Shown one piece after another: positions 39,181 through 51,946 of a stretch of 64,000 nt of DNA. The stretch is from Nymphaea colorata (Eukaryota > Streptophyta > Magnoliopsida > Nymphaeales > Nymphaeaceae). Where the stretch lies: the NCBI RefSeq assembly GCF_008831285.2, contig NC_045140.1, positions 25,438,131 through 25,502,130 of the forward strand, read 5' to 3'. The position numbers and the translations under genes were made by a program. The notes beneath the pieces are model-generated. The model had not been told where the DNA came from and ran no database searches. It was given only the letters and a program-made list of their open reading frames with translations. How positions within the stretch are numbered: position 1 is the stretch's first letter; every line of letters starts with the position of its first letter.

Positions 39181-39648
39181 ATGAAGTTTGCAGTTGAGAA
39201 GTAGTGGAACTATATATGAACAAGAGATATGAGATATGCAGACATACCAACTGCCATGGTATAACATCATGCTAACAAACTTCCAAATTGTTGTTTAAAA
39301 TTACCCTCGGAGATGATAGTCAATCCATAAATTAATAGCCAAACATAATGTGTCGATAGGTTACCATGCATATTCGGAAGGTTAATTAAATCCATCCGAA
39401 TTCTCTCCCTCGATTTCCACTTCTATCTCCGTTAAGAATTGCACGAGAAAGATCATGATAAACAGGGTACCGATATCAAGTAGGAGAACTCTAAGAGATG
39501 TTTCTGAACCTTACAAGAAAGTTGAGAATCTTGCAATAAACTTAGATATGATTATGGCATAAGAAAAAAGAAGGCCAAGAAATTGAAGCGGCTCGGTGCT
39601 CTTCATCCCACATCCACGAATTCTGTTTTTTTCTTCATTCATTTAAGG

Positions 39649-40070
39649 ATGTACAATGAGTCGAGCCAATTCAGGCTGGACTCGAACTCACCCATGTAAG
39701 CTCGACTAGAGCTTGACTCGTTCAATAAACAATTAAACGAATCGAGCTCGAGCTCGAGTTAAAAATCGAGTCATGAATGAGTTGAGACCAAGTTACACGA
39801 GCTCGACTTGGCTAGTGTCTTCGTTTTTTGTTGATCTTGAGGGGTATATATCAGTATTTTTTATTAATTTTAATATTTTTTTTAGTTTTCATTTCAATTT
39901 AAAGAAAAAAAAAAATTATATGAATCAAGTGACACGAGCTTAAACAAGCCGAACTCGAGCTCGGACTCGGTTTACTCGACTTGAGCTCGAATCAAGCTCG
40001 AGCGGAGCAATATGTGACTAGAGCAGAGCTCAAGCTGACCGATTTGGAGCTCCGCTCGCTCAATGTACAT
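39649..40070. mobile_element. CTCGAG-rich foldback element, non-autonomous transposon
   Basis: Ends ATGTACAATGAG and, reverse-complemented on the right, ATGTACATTGAG form an inverted repeat with one mismatch. Both arms are dense in GAGCTCGAGCTCGAG-like words and can pair with each other; the centre is A/T-rich (about 39840-39920). No ORF. The arm composition resembles the element at 57.3-57.7 kb. Class is uncertain. Confidence 0.55.
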
Positions 40071-42084
40071 TCGTGCATTTATTGCAGTTACATCTTCCGC
40101 GATTTATAGTCTTGTTACAGCAAGAGTTTCTAAATTTCTTACAGGGAACCATTATAGCTGTTTTCATCACAATGTGTTACAAATTTATCATGGCACATGT
40201 GCCGTGTGACGTACTCTCAATGTGGATTTGCTTAAATGATAAATACTGAATGCATGCTTTAAAATCTATCTGGATTAATTGAACCTTTGGCTATAGTACA
40301 GTCTTTAATGTGGATTCAACATGAAATATGGTTGGTGTTCCCTAAGCAGGATGATCAACGCACTTCCAAGTCTACATGAAAGAGCAGGAGAAAAATTCTC
40401 TTCTTCTGCACGCAGCAGAGAGAATCTTTTAAGCTTTGGATCGCGCAAGAACTTGTTTCTGTACCCTTATAAAACTGCAGGATGCGTGTTGGCTGTTGTG
40501 CAAAGAATATGTGGATTTCATTACGTGCACTTGTTTCCTATCATCAAGGACTTTGCAGAAGTTGGCAGCTCATAGTATGTGGCCGAATCTGCACTTTCTG
40601 TATATTAAACTGCTAACATTTCACAATATTTTGATTTAACTAGTGTATTCGTACAAATAGAGACAACAAACTTAACTAAAAGAAAATATTAAACTATTAT
40701 ATCCTTTAAAACATTGCTTTCGATTGGGTTGTCATTTCTATCATATGGCTCTAATTACTAATGTGATCATCAGTATCAACTTTGACATGACGAAGGACCT
40801 TGCAATTAAGGCGAACATGGTTTTAAATCATGCAAAGTCATCACTAATCATCTCATGCATTAATGCTAATATAGCATGCTAATGGTAGCTATTATAGTTC
40901 ATTTCTTGACATACCAGGAATAATACCAGAAGACGAGAAACTGTTTACTCTCTTCCAGATGCCTAAGTGGACAACTCAGTTGGTGATTTTTATAAACTTC
41001 GGTTTGATCCCACGGAATCATTTTTCTCGGTGTCCGCATACTGTAGATGGAAATCCATTCCGAAATATGAAAATATGTTTAATCAGTCTTTTTACATCAT
41101 CGACACCAATCTGCGAATTGTGAAATTAATATATTACAAAGTAGTCAAATGGCATTAAAAATCAAATAAATTATGTAGCGTCAGATGAAGACATGGGCAT
41201 GTATGAGGCATTAAGTATCTACAGCACTAATTGCCATGATGCTCTTTGCTTCAAAAGTTTTGCTTTATTGATGCATTGTGATTCCGATCAAGAATCACCA
41301 GATTCTATCTAACCCAATAGTAGCAAGAGTAACAACTACCAAGATATTCTGTCAGATAATCTGATACTTCAAACAAAATAAAGATATTAAAAAACTGTAT
41401 ATTTTATGTCTTTTGTTAAGACATTTTATCATTGCTTAAGAGATTAAACAGCATCACAAACCAAATGTGGGCATGAGATCCGTGCAAGAGCTCCAACATA
41501 AGTATTAATTTGTTTGTCCCGGTCATTTGGTTGAACCTACGCCATTCAACGATCTGAAACTCTATACAAATGCAAATGATTAGTCTCAAGAGGTGTAGTG
41601 TCAAACGATCAGTAATGATACGACATTCGAGTAATGATACGACATTTGAGTTGAATGATGTATTATAAGTCTACCCACACATTCAAATAAGCCAAAACCT
41701 TTAAGATAATGCAGTTTTTGTTAAGCAAATATTTTAAAAAATGCATATGAGTATCATTACTGATCTCATGAATATATGATCTTTTCTTTCTTCTCCCTTT
41801 TTCTCCTTAAAACACCAATGTCTAACTAAAAATGTGAAAAAGTACCATAATCACCCCCCTCCTGAACAAATTAATGATAGTTAGTTTCATAGCCATGTTA
41901 TTTTCTCACGATAGTGATAATTTTGGTTTTGTCTAAGCTTTCGGACGGTGTTGTCTTCAATTTAAGAAAAAAAAGGAGGAAAAGGACATCGGTGACATTA
42001 TTTTTTTTAAGGTGAATAGTTCATGCCCATCACCCATGATTCATGGTGTTGAAGTCCGGACCTATTAGAGTCCAAAGAATGAAC

Positions 42085-42174
42085 GCAATGAGTCGTGATA
42101 GCGACCACAAGATTTGAACCTCAGACTTTTTGAAAGTAAACCACTTTGCGGCTGGGTGCACTACAACCTCTCAG

Positions 42175-42175
<1 letters not shown>
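42085..42175 (-). mobile_element. SINE-like fragment
   Basis: On the minus strand, an A-box-like AGGTTGTAGTGCACC and, about 50 bases later, a B-box-like AGGTTCAAATCTTG give a pol III promoter layout. It abuts an (AT)n microsatellite. Ends are undefined. Confidence 0.4.

Positions 42176-42176
<1 letters not shown>

Positions 42177-42229
<53 letters not shown>
42177..42229. repeat. (AT)n microsatellite
   Basis: About 26 uninterrupted AT units next to the SINE-like fragment. Confidence 0.95.
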
Positions 42230-42231
<2 letters not shown>

Positions 42232-43708
42232 TCAACAGATTTATGCGGAAAATTTTTTGGCAGTGAATTCTGATTGACTGCTGGCAAAAAATATTGCTCG
42301 GTGGGCAACATAGATGGGCCAGATCTCATATTATAACAGCAGACACGATGTCTACAGACAAAATGCATATATAATGCGAAAGAAACTTGGCGTGTTTCAC
42401 GTACATAATAACAAACACAACAAGAACCCTACTCTGAAATTAAGTTCCATCCCTTATAGGTCGAATTGTTAAAGAGCACGTTGAGTTCCGAGTCAACTCC
42501 ATGCATTCTCTAGCTAGAATCGAGGGGGTTGGTGACAGATCATGGGAAGCATCGCAATCCATATTACGTACGTCTACAGTATCCCGTACGTATCTTTCTC
42601 GGATCCTGATTGGTAGTAATATCATTGACATAATTATATACACAATGATATTGCCACGCCGAATCGCTATGGGAATCGACGCTATGTGGAGTAAAAAATT
42701 TCAACCAAGATAAAATCAAAGGTTTGGGATGATCTCAGTTACGAATTTGTGATTAAAATGCGACTCTTACTTTCAAAAGTTTATTAAGTTTGTGATGAAT
42801 CTTTTAAAAAAAGCTTATAAAAAGGGCTATTAAGTGGTTGGTTGTTTTGGCTGAAAGTCTTTTTGAAGTTAAAACTAAATTTGTTAGAAGGCAAGTTGGG
42901 ATCTGTTGGACCGTATGGTCAGGTCGGATCATTGCACAGAAAGGTATGCAAAGTTACATATGCATCTAACAGGAAAATTTTCTATGAAAATGGCAGCGAT
43001 CCACTTGTATTTTGGTTCATGCACGCAAGAAATTCTCTAGAGAAGAAGCTCATTATCGTTTTAGATTGTATAAAGTGAGGTGCAAGTTGGGATGTGTTTG
43101 AGTATAACCTAGACGTTTACAACATCTAAACAAGAAAAGGAGAAAGAATATCATTTGTTCTGACTACACAACGGTACTAGCTAGAAAGTGATGTTTTCGG
43201 AAGATTAAAGAACATTACAAAAAACATGAAAAATGATTATGATAGCTCAAACCTTTTTCTTGTTAGCAGGAGTTCAAAAATCTAATTATGTAAATGTAAG
43301 TAAGTGATGTAATTTTCTACTTGATCCTACATGGAACTGGATTAGATGTAATTTGAAGATTACTAATATATCGGCGTTTGAATGTACATTATATTTGCTA
43401 CATTTTGAGAATGTTTAATTTAAATGAATCATTTAATTGAGGAACATTTTTCTTAACATATTAATACAAATTGTTATGCAGGTTTATAAAGTTAAGGTTA
43501 AAATGTAGCTCGTAAAAGAAATTTCTTGGATACCGCGCGAAAAGAAAAAATAAAAATCAGGTGGCACGAACAGAAATAACAAATTGGATCTGAGAAAATC
43601 TTGATCCGGTCCATTTAACATCTCATCTTTCTCCATCTTTGAGGAACGATCCAAGATTGAAGCGGTTTCTCGAGAATTGCTTCGGCCCTGGAGGAATTAG
43701 TGAATGAG

Positions 43709-44766
43709 GTAAGACTGTCGTCTCGATCATCCCATTTGTTTCTTTATCGTTCTTGTTGTTATTCGTTTGGTGTAACGCTTGATCGAAACGAGGAAGGAGA
43801 AGGGGAGTTTGCGAGTTTCTCTCAAGAGGATGGATGAATTTGTAGAGATGGTGGCTAAGATGTTCGTTCTCCGTTATTTTTATTTTTATTTTATTTTTTT
43901 TTGTGTGGATTGTTGTTCAGATTCGGCCGATTCATTTTCTAGACTTATAATTTTATTATATGATTCTGATGAATCGACTGTTCTGGGCTTATTGCTCATA
44001 GAGCAATGCGAGAATCATGAATTGATGAAATTATTGGATGAAACCACTTGTCCAGGCAAGCAGCATAAGATGGGAAATTGCTTTATGCCTCATATTTCCA
44101 TCCCTATATATATTGGACATAGAGTGGATTACATTTTTAGTTTTGGTATTTTCCACTTGCCTGGTTCAAAGGGTACTAAGATGCAATCTAGTGAGAAGAT
44201 TAAAGCATGTTTTATTGGCTTGTGTTTCTCCGATTATCTTGAGATTTTGTGATTTTTTGTAAAAAGTGTGAACTCGAATTTAGGTTCTAGATCTTATCTA
44301 GCTCCAGAACTGCATTTGCATTACATTATCAAACATGAAATTGATAGGGCATGCCTGTAGTTGTCTTCTGAGTTTCATCTTGTATTGACCTGAAGAACAT
44401 GCTATGTGGTTTCATTACAAGAGAAAAGGAAAAAGAAAATAGTAACTTGTTAGCTTCTTTTATCTTACTTGTTTTTTAGTACTTGTTTGGAAAAAGTGTC
44501 TTATTGGTTACTGTTAGAGCGTCCTTTAGTCAACCCCTATTAGACACGCTCAGGTGTTAGCTGCTGCTATCTTAAATGGTTTTTGGTATTGATTTGGAAA
44601 CAAATACTTACTGGTGGTGTTTGGAGCATCCTTTAGTTAAGCCTGTACATTCTCTCACTGTGCAAAGTGTGCTTTTTTTTCTTTCTTTATTGAAGTGGAA
44701 CTGTTACTAACTTTCAACATCTATGTCATGCATTTCTCTTAACACTCTGCTGTTGATGTCCTACAG
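43709..44766 (+). other. Probable 5'UTR intron of the NAXD gene
   Basis: A good donor (GAATGAG/GTAAGA, GT at 43709) lies after a GC-richer stretch that looks like a leader exon (about 43590-43708). A good acceptor (GATGTCCTACAG, ending 44766) lies 15 bp before the NAXD start codon. The intron is T-rich and holds a spurious ORF (43779-44252). It also contains a diverged internal duplication around 44480-44650 (words such as CATCCTTTAGTTAA and CGTCCTTTAGTCAA). Confidence 0.6.
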
Positions 44767-44781
44767 CTTGAGTGATAGGTG

Positions 44782-47700
44782 ATGCACAACTCTTTAAGAA
44801 CATTGGGCCATGGCAGGAACGGTTCCTTTTCTATTTTAGAGAGCAAGGCCTCTTGCATGTTTGCGTCTGGTGCAATTTTGAGGAGGCAGCATTTTTTAGT
44901 AAGATCTCTGAGAGGATACAAAATCCAAAATTTCACTAAAACAATGGCCGAGATAAAATATTCAGTTGATGAGGCTGTTGCTGGAAAAATCCTACGAACA
45001 ATAACTCCTGATCTTGATCCTGGCAGATATAAGGGCCAGGCAGGTAAGCACACCCATTTGTTGCTCTTCTCTTGTTTACAACTATCACTTGTCTGCTTAA
45101 AACCAGGAGAGTAGCTTTTGAAGGTTTCTTATCGTTTCCAGGCCTAACAATCTTTTTTCAATTCCATGATGTTGATATGAAGCTTTGTTGATTTGGTCAC
45201 TCATTTTCTTCACCTAGATAAGGATGGAACCTGCACATTTACAATGGTTTTCTGAACTCCTCTAAGCAATGGACCTTCTGCAGGGAAGATTGCAGTTATA
45301 GGTGGTTGCCGTGAATATACAGGTGCACCATACTTTGCAGCAATATCTGCCTTGAAAATAGTGAGTACATTGATGAACTCTTTTTTGGACATTTTTTAGT
45401 TTAGCAACCCTGTAGGTATGAATGTCTGTCTAGCTATAGATAGTTGTCACAAGCTCTTGCCCATTTAAAGGGCAAATATCAATGCCTGTTTAGCTGTAGA
45501 AAAATGTGGTTACAAACTTTTTCTATTTAAAGTTTCAAATTTAGAAATTGATTTTTTTAATTTCTTTGAGACAGGGTGCTGATTTATCTCATGTCTTTTG
45601 TACAAAAGATGCTGCACCAGTTATAAAGAGCTATAGCCCTGAGCTTATTGTCCATCCTGTGCTTGAAGAATCTTATAGTGTAAGGTCTGTTTAAGCCTCA
45701 TGCCTTTTGGTTCTCCTGGTTGGCTTTCTGGAGCATTCTGTGGAAAATTGATGGTCTAAATCTATTGTTCAGGGATGATGAAAGGGGACTTACATCCAAG
45801 AAAGTTCTTGCAGAAGTTGCGAAATGGATGGCTAGATTTGATTGCCTCGTTGTTGGACCTGGCCTTGGAAGGGATCCGTTTCTTATGGTTGTCATCTTAA
45901 TTTTTTACTAATTAATTATGGTCTTGAATCCTTGTGGAGAAAAAGGAAAAAGTGTTGCAATCACATGTTCAATCACATCACTAACTTGTAGTTCCAGAAA
46001 ACCATATGGAAAATATGGTGGCCTTGGGGTGTGAAGAAAACTATGTAGATTCATAAAAATCTTTGTCCCAAATGTTCTGCATCAGTCATGGTCAATAATT
46101 TGTTCACAGAGGGTGATTTCTCGGACCCATTTCTTGGGTACAAGTTCCATTTTATTTTCTGTGGAATTGCTGAACCACCACTACCCTGGGAGAAGCCAGA
46201 TGAGGCAGAAACTCCAAGTATGTTTTGAAGCTCGGCATTTCTAGAGTGGGACACATGGATCAATATGATGATCGGTTTAGGTAGAGGGTCTAGCCTATTC
46301 TGTTGGAACTGTAGGGATTAGAACATGACGTACAGGTCAACATTGAAGTAAGTTTTGGGCCTTTGACCTATAGAGGTGATGTGCTTGTGCTTGCCCAGAA
46401 AAGGGGTCTTGTAGAAGTTCTTAGGCACATCCAATTGGAACTAGCAGTAAAATCCTGAGGCTCAAAGAAATTCAGGTTCAGGCTGGTCAGACATCTGATG
46501 TTGTATCTGAAGCTTGGTCCGTATTGCGAGCTTGAGTATTGAAGTCTACCTTATTTTGGAAGACTTTGATCATACAGATTTTTGTCCTTTCTGGTCCCCT
46601 ATTGGGATCTCTAAATTAGGTGGGACCCCCAAATTGAAATTTCTTTTCTTTAATATCCTTTGTTAATATGCCTAGCCTTTTTAGATTCTCCTAGGGTGCC
46701 ACAAATGTAGCCTGAGTTAATTGTCTTCGATTGGGCTATTGCTGCAGGAGCAGCTAAATTTTTTTCTCTATAATACTAAGACGTGACAAAATATAGGTGC
46801 TTCTGGGTCATGTTATGGTCAGGATCAAAGGACCTTGTATGTAAGGCTGTTAATGAGGCTCTTGTACCAATTACTACTAAAATGCCAGAGGTAAATCACG
46901 GAAGTTCTGGCCGAAACATGATTTACATCAACCCAAGACAATGTTAGTAGTACATCAAGTTAGAATGGTATGTGCTTTTGCTTGATACCCAACCCTACCC
47001 AGATGAGTCAAGTTTTAATGTGTTTTTAATATAAATGTTCTGTACTAAAATTATATGGGTCCATTTTGGGATTAGTTTTTTACGCTATTGGTATTAGGTA
47101 CCTCAACCTGGCTAGCTTTTATATTATGTATGGATAAAGGTTTTCATTATGTGTGGATACACGTAAACCAGTCTTGTACAGCTCAAACTGTTGATAGGCC
47201 TGCTTCTACGTCTTTGGTACTGCAGAAGAATGTAAGGATGAGATAGTGAACACAATTGTTGACATTGTTAGGATTGAAACATAGTGGGCTCAATCAAAAG
47301 AAAAATCATAGGCTAATTGCAGGATTCAGATGTTAGTATTTCTTGGAAATGCAAGTCTCAGTCCATCCACATAAGAAAATAGGCTAGGTATCTGTGGCAG
47401 ATTGAATAGCAAGATCTTTCTTGCAGCTTGTTCTTTCCATTACTTTACATTTTATGCACCTATGACTCCTATATAGCTGAAAAGTTATACTTTGAATAGC
47501 ATCTTGTGCACCAATGACTCCACTATAAATGAAAGGTTATTCATTCTAACTTTCAGGAGTGCGTGAGTGAGATTATTACAGCGGCTCGACATTCAAAAAT
47601 TCCAATTGTAGTTGATGGGGTATGCCGTCCGACTGAACCTTGGGTGTTTTAGTTGCAATCTTGAGGAAGATGTGCTCTCCCTCTCTCTCCTCCACCCACC

Positions 47701-50436
47701 CCTCCACCCACCCCAACCAAACTAATGTTTCAGCTGATGTTTGCCATATAGGATGGTTTGTTTCTTGTCACAAGCAATCTTGAACTGATACAAGGGTACC
47801 CTTTGGCTGTTCTAACTCCAAATGTGAATGAGTACAAGCGTCTTGTGGAGAAGGTTTTTGGAGGTGAAGTCAACTGCAAAGATGGGCTCGACCAGTTACA
47901 GTCAATTGCTCAAAGGTACCTTTTCTTGTTGTCCTAATTTAGATTAGACATCATTTAACTTTGTTGTTATTAAAGTTTTCAAGTTTCTATTGTCTACTTA
48001 GGAAATTAACATCTCTTACAATGTGCAATGGTGCCTTTAAGGATTGGAGTGACGATTCTGCAGAAGGGAAACTCTGATATCATCAGTGATGGCAAATCAG
48101 GTACGTGATCTATATTGGATGTAAAAGTTTCTATATGGAGCTTTAGCTTCACTTGCAAAATAAATGAGAGGGAATTGTTTTGTGTAATTAATTCCACTTT
48201 TCATCAAATCAAAATTGAATACTTTCACTAACGGTCCTTTCCAGTTAAGAAAGAAATGCTGTTTTTCCTTCTTTGTAATTTGAGGGTCATTGTTCAGTGC
48301 AATGGCAAAATGCTTTCGCTTTCAGCTTAGAGATGCATCTTGAGAGGTGCCCACTTGCACAATGTTGTTTGGGGTTGAACCTTGTGACCTCTAACAATGC
48401 CAAGTAGACCACATTGTGTGTGGTCTATCTGATATTTCCAACCTTCTGTGACTCTACCAGATTCTTTCTGCAGTTACGTTGGTGAACATTTTTGGATCTC
48501 CACGGCGTTGTGGTGGCCAGGGTGATATTCTGTCTGGAAGGTTGGTTTCTGTTCAGCCTTTGTCTTCTTATTTTTCTTCTACAAGATGATAATTTCTGCT
48601 TCAGTTTATTATGCCATATGATGTAATGGTAACCGTCTAATTTTATCATATATGTAGTAAGTTATTTTTTGGAAGCACTTTACTCATATCACATACAAAT
48701 ATGTCTACAGTCCTCAGACATATAATTTAGTCCCTTTGAAGTCATGCTCCAGCAGTCATCGTTTCATAGTTTGGATGTTTTCTGTGAAATTCCATTATCA
48801 TACTGATTTGACTCCTTGATGATGTATAATAAGTACTTACGAATACTGAAAAGTGAAATCCCATTTTTAACCTCCTGATTAGGGGTAAATAAACCAATCA
48901 GGTGTTGTTTGCTCTTTGTTTTTTAGGGACGTAAAACCTGTTCATGAGGGGTTCAACACACTGTCAATGAGCCTAGCACAAGAGGGGTTCATTTTTTAAC
49001 AATGTTCAGTTTCTTATTGCTTTGAGAATTTGGAAATACGTCATGTTATATATTAATCTATCCCTCGTGAACCATGCTCAGTTTGTGATAAATATTCTTT
49101 TGCAGTTAGCATCTAGCTCCATGCATTACACCTCTCCTGCACATCATGCTCATGCTTGCTAGTTCATTTACCACTTTACCATTTTCTAATAGGATATTGG
49201 TTGGACATGTTTGAACATTCTGTTTTCTTCTTTCCTCTTATTTATTTTTTTGCTACGGGCAGCCCCTGATCTTTAATAGGAGAAATGTGAAAATCAGAAT
49301 GGCAGAAGAAAAAATTAACAAAGAAAAAGCTGCAAACGTCAGAAAACTATCCCTTTGGTGTAATCAAATTAAGATATTCAGATGTTCCCTTTGAACTGGT
49401 TCCATGACCGGGGCACAAATTTTTAAATCCAGGGTTGGAATCTCAGATTCCTAACACTATTGTTTGAATAGAAGGGAAGGAAAGGGTACTAAGAGTTCTA
49501 CTGGCCAACAGAGAAGCAGTTGTTTTCTCGAAGTCATTGCAGGAGCTTTTTCTTGATAAGATTTGCCCTACTCGATAGGATGGAAAGGAAGGGAAAATGA
49601 AAAGGCAAAGAAAATAGAGGGAGAGTTTAATGCTGGAGGGGAAAGAAAGGGAGGATTAATGAGGGTAAACTTGTGTTTTTTTTAAAAGACATTCTTTTCC
49701 CTTCCAATCTTCTCATTTCTAGAGGTACGCAGTTTTGCCCTTGCTTTTTCTTCCTCTCCTTTCCTTTCTTTCTTATCCAAACACAGTTCTGTTTATTCCA
49801 ACCTTACTTTATGATAAAATAGAGGTTATCCAGGGTGCCCATGTTTTGTGTTTGCGTGACCCCTTAAAGTACACATTGAAAATGAAGCTGATCTCACCCT
49901 AAGGAGAAAAATTTCCCCCATGAGGTATGCCCTTAAGACTACAAAAGGGTGATGTTATCAAAATGGACGCTGAGCTGCTGTCTTCCTGGATGTTTCCGTC
50001 CTTTTATGTTGACAGAAATTTCTACTGGTGCAGTGTCGCAGTTTTCTCATCTTGGGCAAGACAAGTGCTTGAAACTCAGAAGGAACCAGATGACAGGTGA
50101 AGTTTCTTACTCAATTTCCATTTCCTGTTTGTACTTAGTCTTCTGATAATGAAGCTTTATTTCTCATTTTTCACCTCTTATTTGGTCTGGTGATTGAAGT
50201 ATTCCAATGAATCCAATGGTGCTGGGAAGCATTTCTGGTTCTGTTTTGCTGAGAAAAGCAGCATCAGTTGCTTTTGGTAAGAAGAAGCGATCGACTCTCA
50301 CAACAGACATCATCGAATGTCTAGGAGAAAGGTTTGTGCTGACATTTGTCAAAGTTCCATATATTTTTCATGTTGCCCCGAAGCTCATGCTTTATGTCGT
50401 GTCCCCAGTTTGGAGCATCTGTGCCCGGTCTCCTGA
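44782..50436 (+). CDS. NAXD: ATP-dependent NAD(P)H-hydrate dehydratase (NAXD/CARKD)
   Basis: Repairs hydrated NADH and NADPH back to the active cofactor using ATP. Eleven coding exons: 44782-45043, 45284-45360, 45575-45684, 45773-45887, 47557-47619, 47752-47915, 48042-48100, 48474-48540, 50034-50096, 50200-50331 and 50409-50436, giving 379 aa. Residues 1 to about 55 are basic and Ser-rich, like an organelle transit peptide ([14 protein letters not shown]). The catalytic ribokinase-like fold follows: [43 protein letters not shown] (205-215), [10 protein letters not shown] (231-240), and [11 protein letters not shown] (295-305) with the expected catalytic Asp at 301. The end has [21 protein letters not shown], as in eukaryotic homologues. 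Further in-frame Met codons at 26 and 55 could give unprocessed forms. Intron 4 (1.67 kb) and intron 8 (1.49 kb) contain no coding sequence that I recognise. Confidence 0.95.
45421..45540. repeat. Degenerate ~60-bp tandem duplication in NAXD intron 2
   Basis: Two adjacent diverged units both begin AATG(T/C)CTGT(C/T)TAGCT(A/G)TAGA and end near TATTTAAAG or CATTTAAAG. It is old and noncoding. Confidence 0.6.
48335..48420 (-). mobile_element. SINE-like fragment in NAXD intron 7
   Basis: On the minus strand, GGTCTACTTGGCATTG, weakly like an A-box region, precedes AGGTTCAACCCC, a good B-box. It is inserted between exons 7 and 8 without touching the splice sites. Confidence 0.35.
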
Positions 50437-50648
50437 AGCTGTTGGGTTGTACTATACAGGTTTCTTGTATTCATGTTCATGCCATCAGCATTTCTAGTTT
50501 TCTGTTTAAGCGTTGTTGGCAATTGATCTCTTGTAGTAACCTAGTCAGTTGAAGAGTACGATTGCCAGATTTAGGGCCTTTGTCTTTAATGTTTGTTGTT
50601 CTGCGGTCAACACTTGAGAATAAGAACAGAAAGGTATAATAATTTTTT

Positions 50649-50692
<44 letters not shown>

Positions 50693-51946
50693 CTTCATTG
50701 GCAAGATGGGGTTAAGCACATACAGACCAGGCTTACGTGAATACTTATAGGTTAGATGAACGAGGGAAGCAATCAAGAGGCTTATCTTTCCAAATTCTGG
50801 TTCCAGTCGTCAAAACCAAGGCCTACAAGTTTCTCTGGAATGTTATTCTGACTTCTTTTTACTTCTCATTTTACTCTGCGAAACCAAGCTAAAAGATCCA
50901 CAATCTCTTTCCTTGGGGAACTGCGAATGCCAATCCTCCAATAGTATTAACCTCTTAGCCCGGTGGATGAAATTCCTAGATTAGAAGCTGGAAATTTTTT
51001 TACTTGATGCAAGACTTTTGAATCCGCTTGTATCATAACCCAAAGCTAGGTCTGCCTTTTGGGGTTCGGGAGGACTAGAACTAGAAGGGTTTTCCGTCAT
51101 TGTTCTCATAAAAGTTTACGACGGGTTGTCCTCTCTAGGAAAAGCAAAACAAAACCAATCTTGAAGTCTTTTGGCCCAGTGGATGAAACTCCCAAATATA
51201 CAAAGGAAATTGTCAAAGCGATGAAGGATTTTTGAGTGTTGATTTGACGCATAAACCAAAGGATTTTTGCAGTTTTATACCATCAATCAAATGGGAAGAA
51301 CCCATTCAACAGAATTCCTGTGTAACGAACCGGAGCTTTCCATGGTAGACTTGGTATTACGCAGTATTTTGTGTTCATTCCCACTAGCTACGCAGTTCTC
51401 ACTGGAAAATATTGGAGAACAATAAAGAGACGGTTGCTTTTTAAAAGTCCAGCAACTGACTGCAATATTCGGGTTATTTAGCCGTAAGACCTGCCTCTTT
51501 TAGTTGTACTATATCAAACATGAGCTTTTCTGTAGTACAGAAGACTTCCGCACATGACAGATACGATGTGTCCCCACCATCATCTTAGAACTATGTTATC
51601 ATTTGGAAGTTGAGGTGCGGTAATTTTATTGCCTGAAAAATGGCCTGCAAAACTTCTTGCTCCACGTACTACTTAATTTCTTATGCATTGATACAGGGCC
51701 TTTCAAAACCATTTGCAAGAGAGAGGAGAGAGACTGGCTCTGTGGAAGTCATAATTCAAAAACAGCCTAAACAGATATGAGATATGCAAAATGATAGATT
51801 ATTGGTTGTAGATTCCGATACATGAAATATAGCTGGAAAAATCATATCCCCAATCTCTGGAGATTAATATCTTAAGAGGAATGATGTAAACCCTGGAACT
51901 TGTCCTTACATAACAACGAATTATTGCTTCCAGCATCCACAAATTA
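50437..51946. other. Intergenic region between convergent NAXD and APT genes
   Basis: Holds the two 3'UTRs and a (TC)n microsatellite. For APT, AATAAA on the minus strand at 51625-51630, about 320 bp past its stop codon, is a possible polyadenylation signal. Nothing else is recognised. Confidence 0.6.
50652..50688. repeat. (TC)n microsatellite
   Basis: About 18 TC units some 215 bp after the NAXD stop codon. Confidence 0.95.

Larger units (their letters stand above)
37016..43570. other. Gene-poor AT-rich region
   Basis: About 6.5 kb with no recognised gene. It holds a foldback element (39649-40070), two TA microsatellites and a SINE-like fragment near 42.1 kb. ORFs of 60-90 codons on both strands show no motif. 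Confidence 0.6.

Noticed and set aside
43779-44252. 157-codon plus-strand ORF before NAXD
   Set aside because: It lies within a well-bounded 5'UTR intron, is Phe/Tyr-rich from T-rich DNA and does not lead into the NAXD frame.
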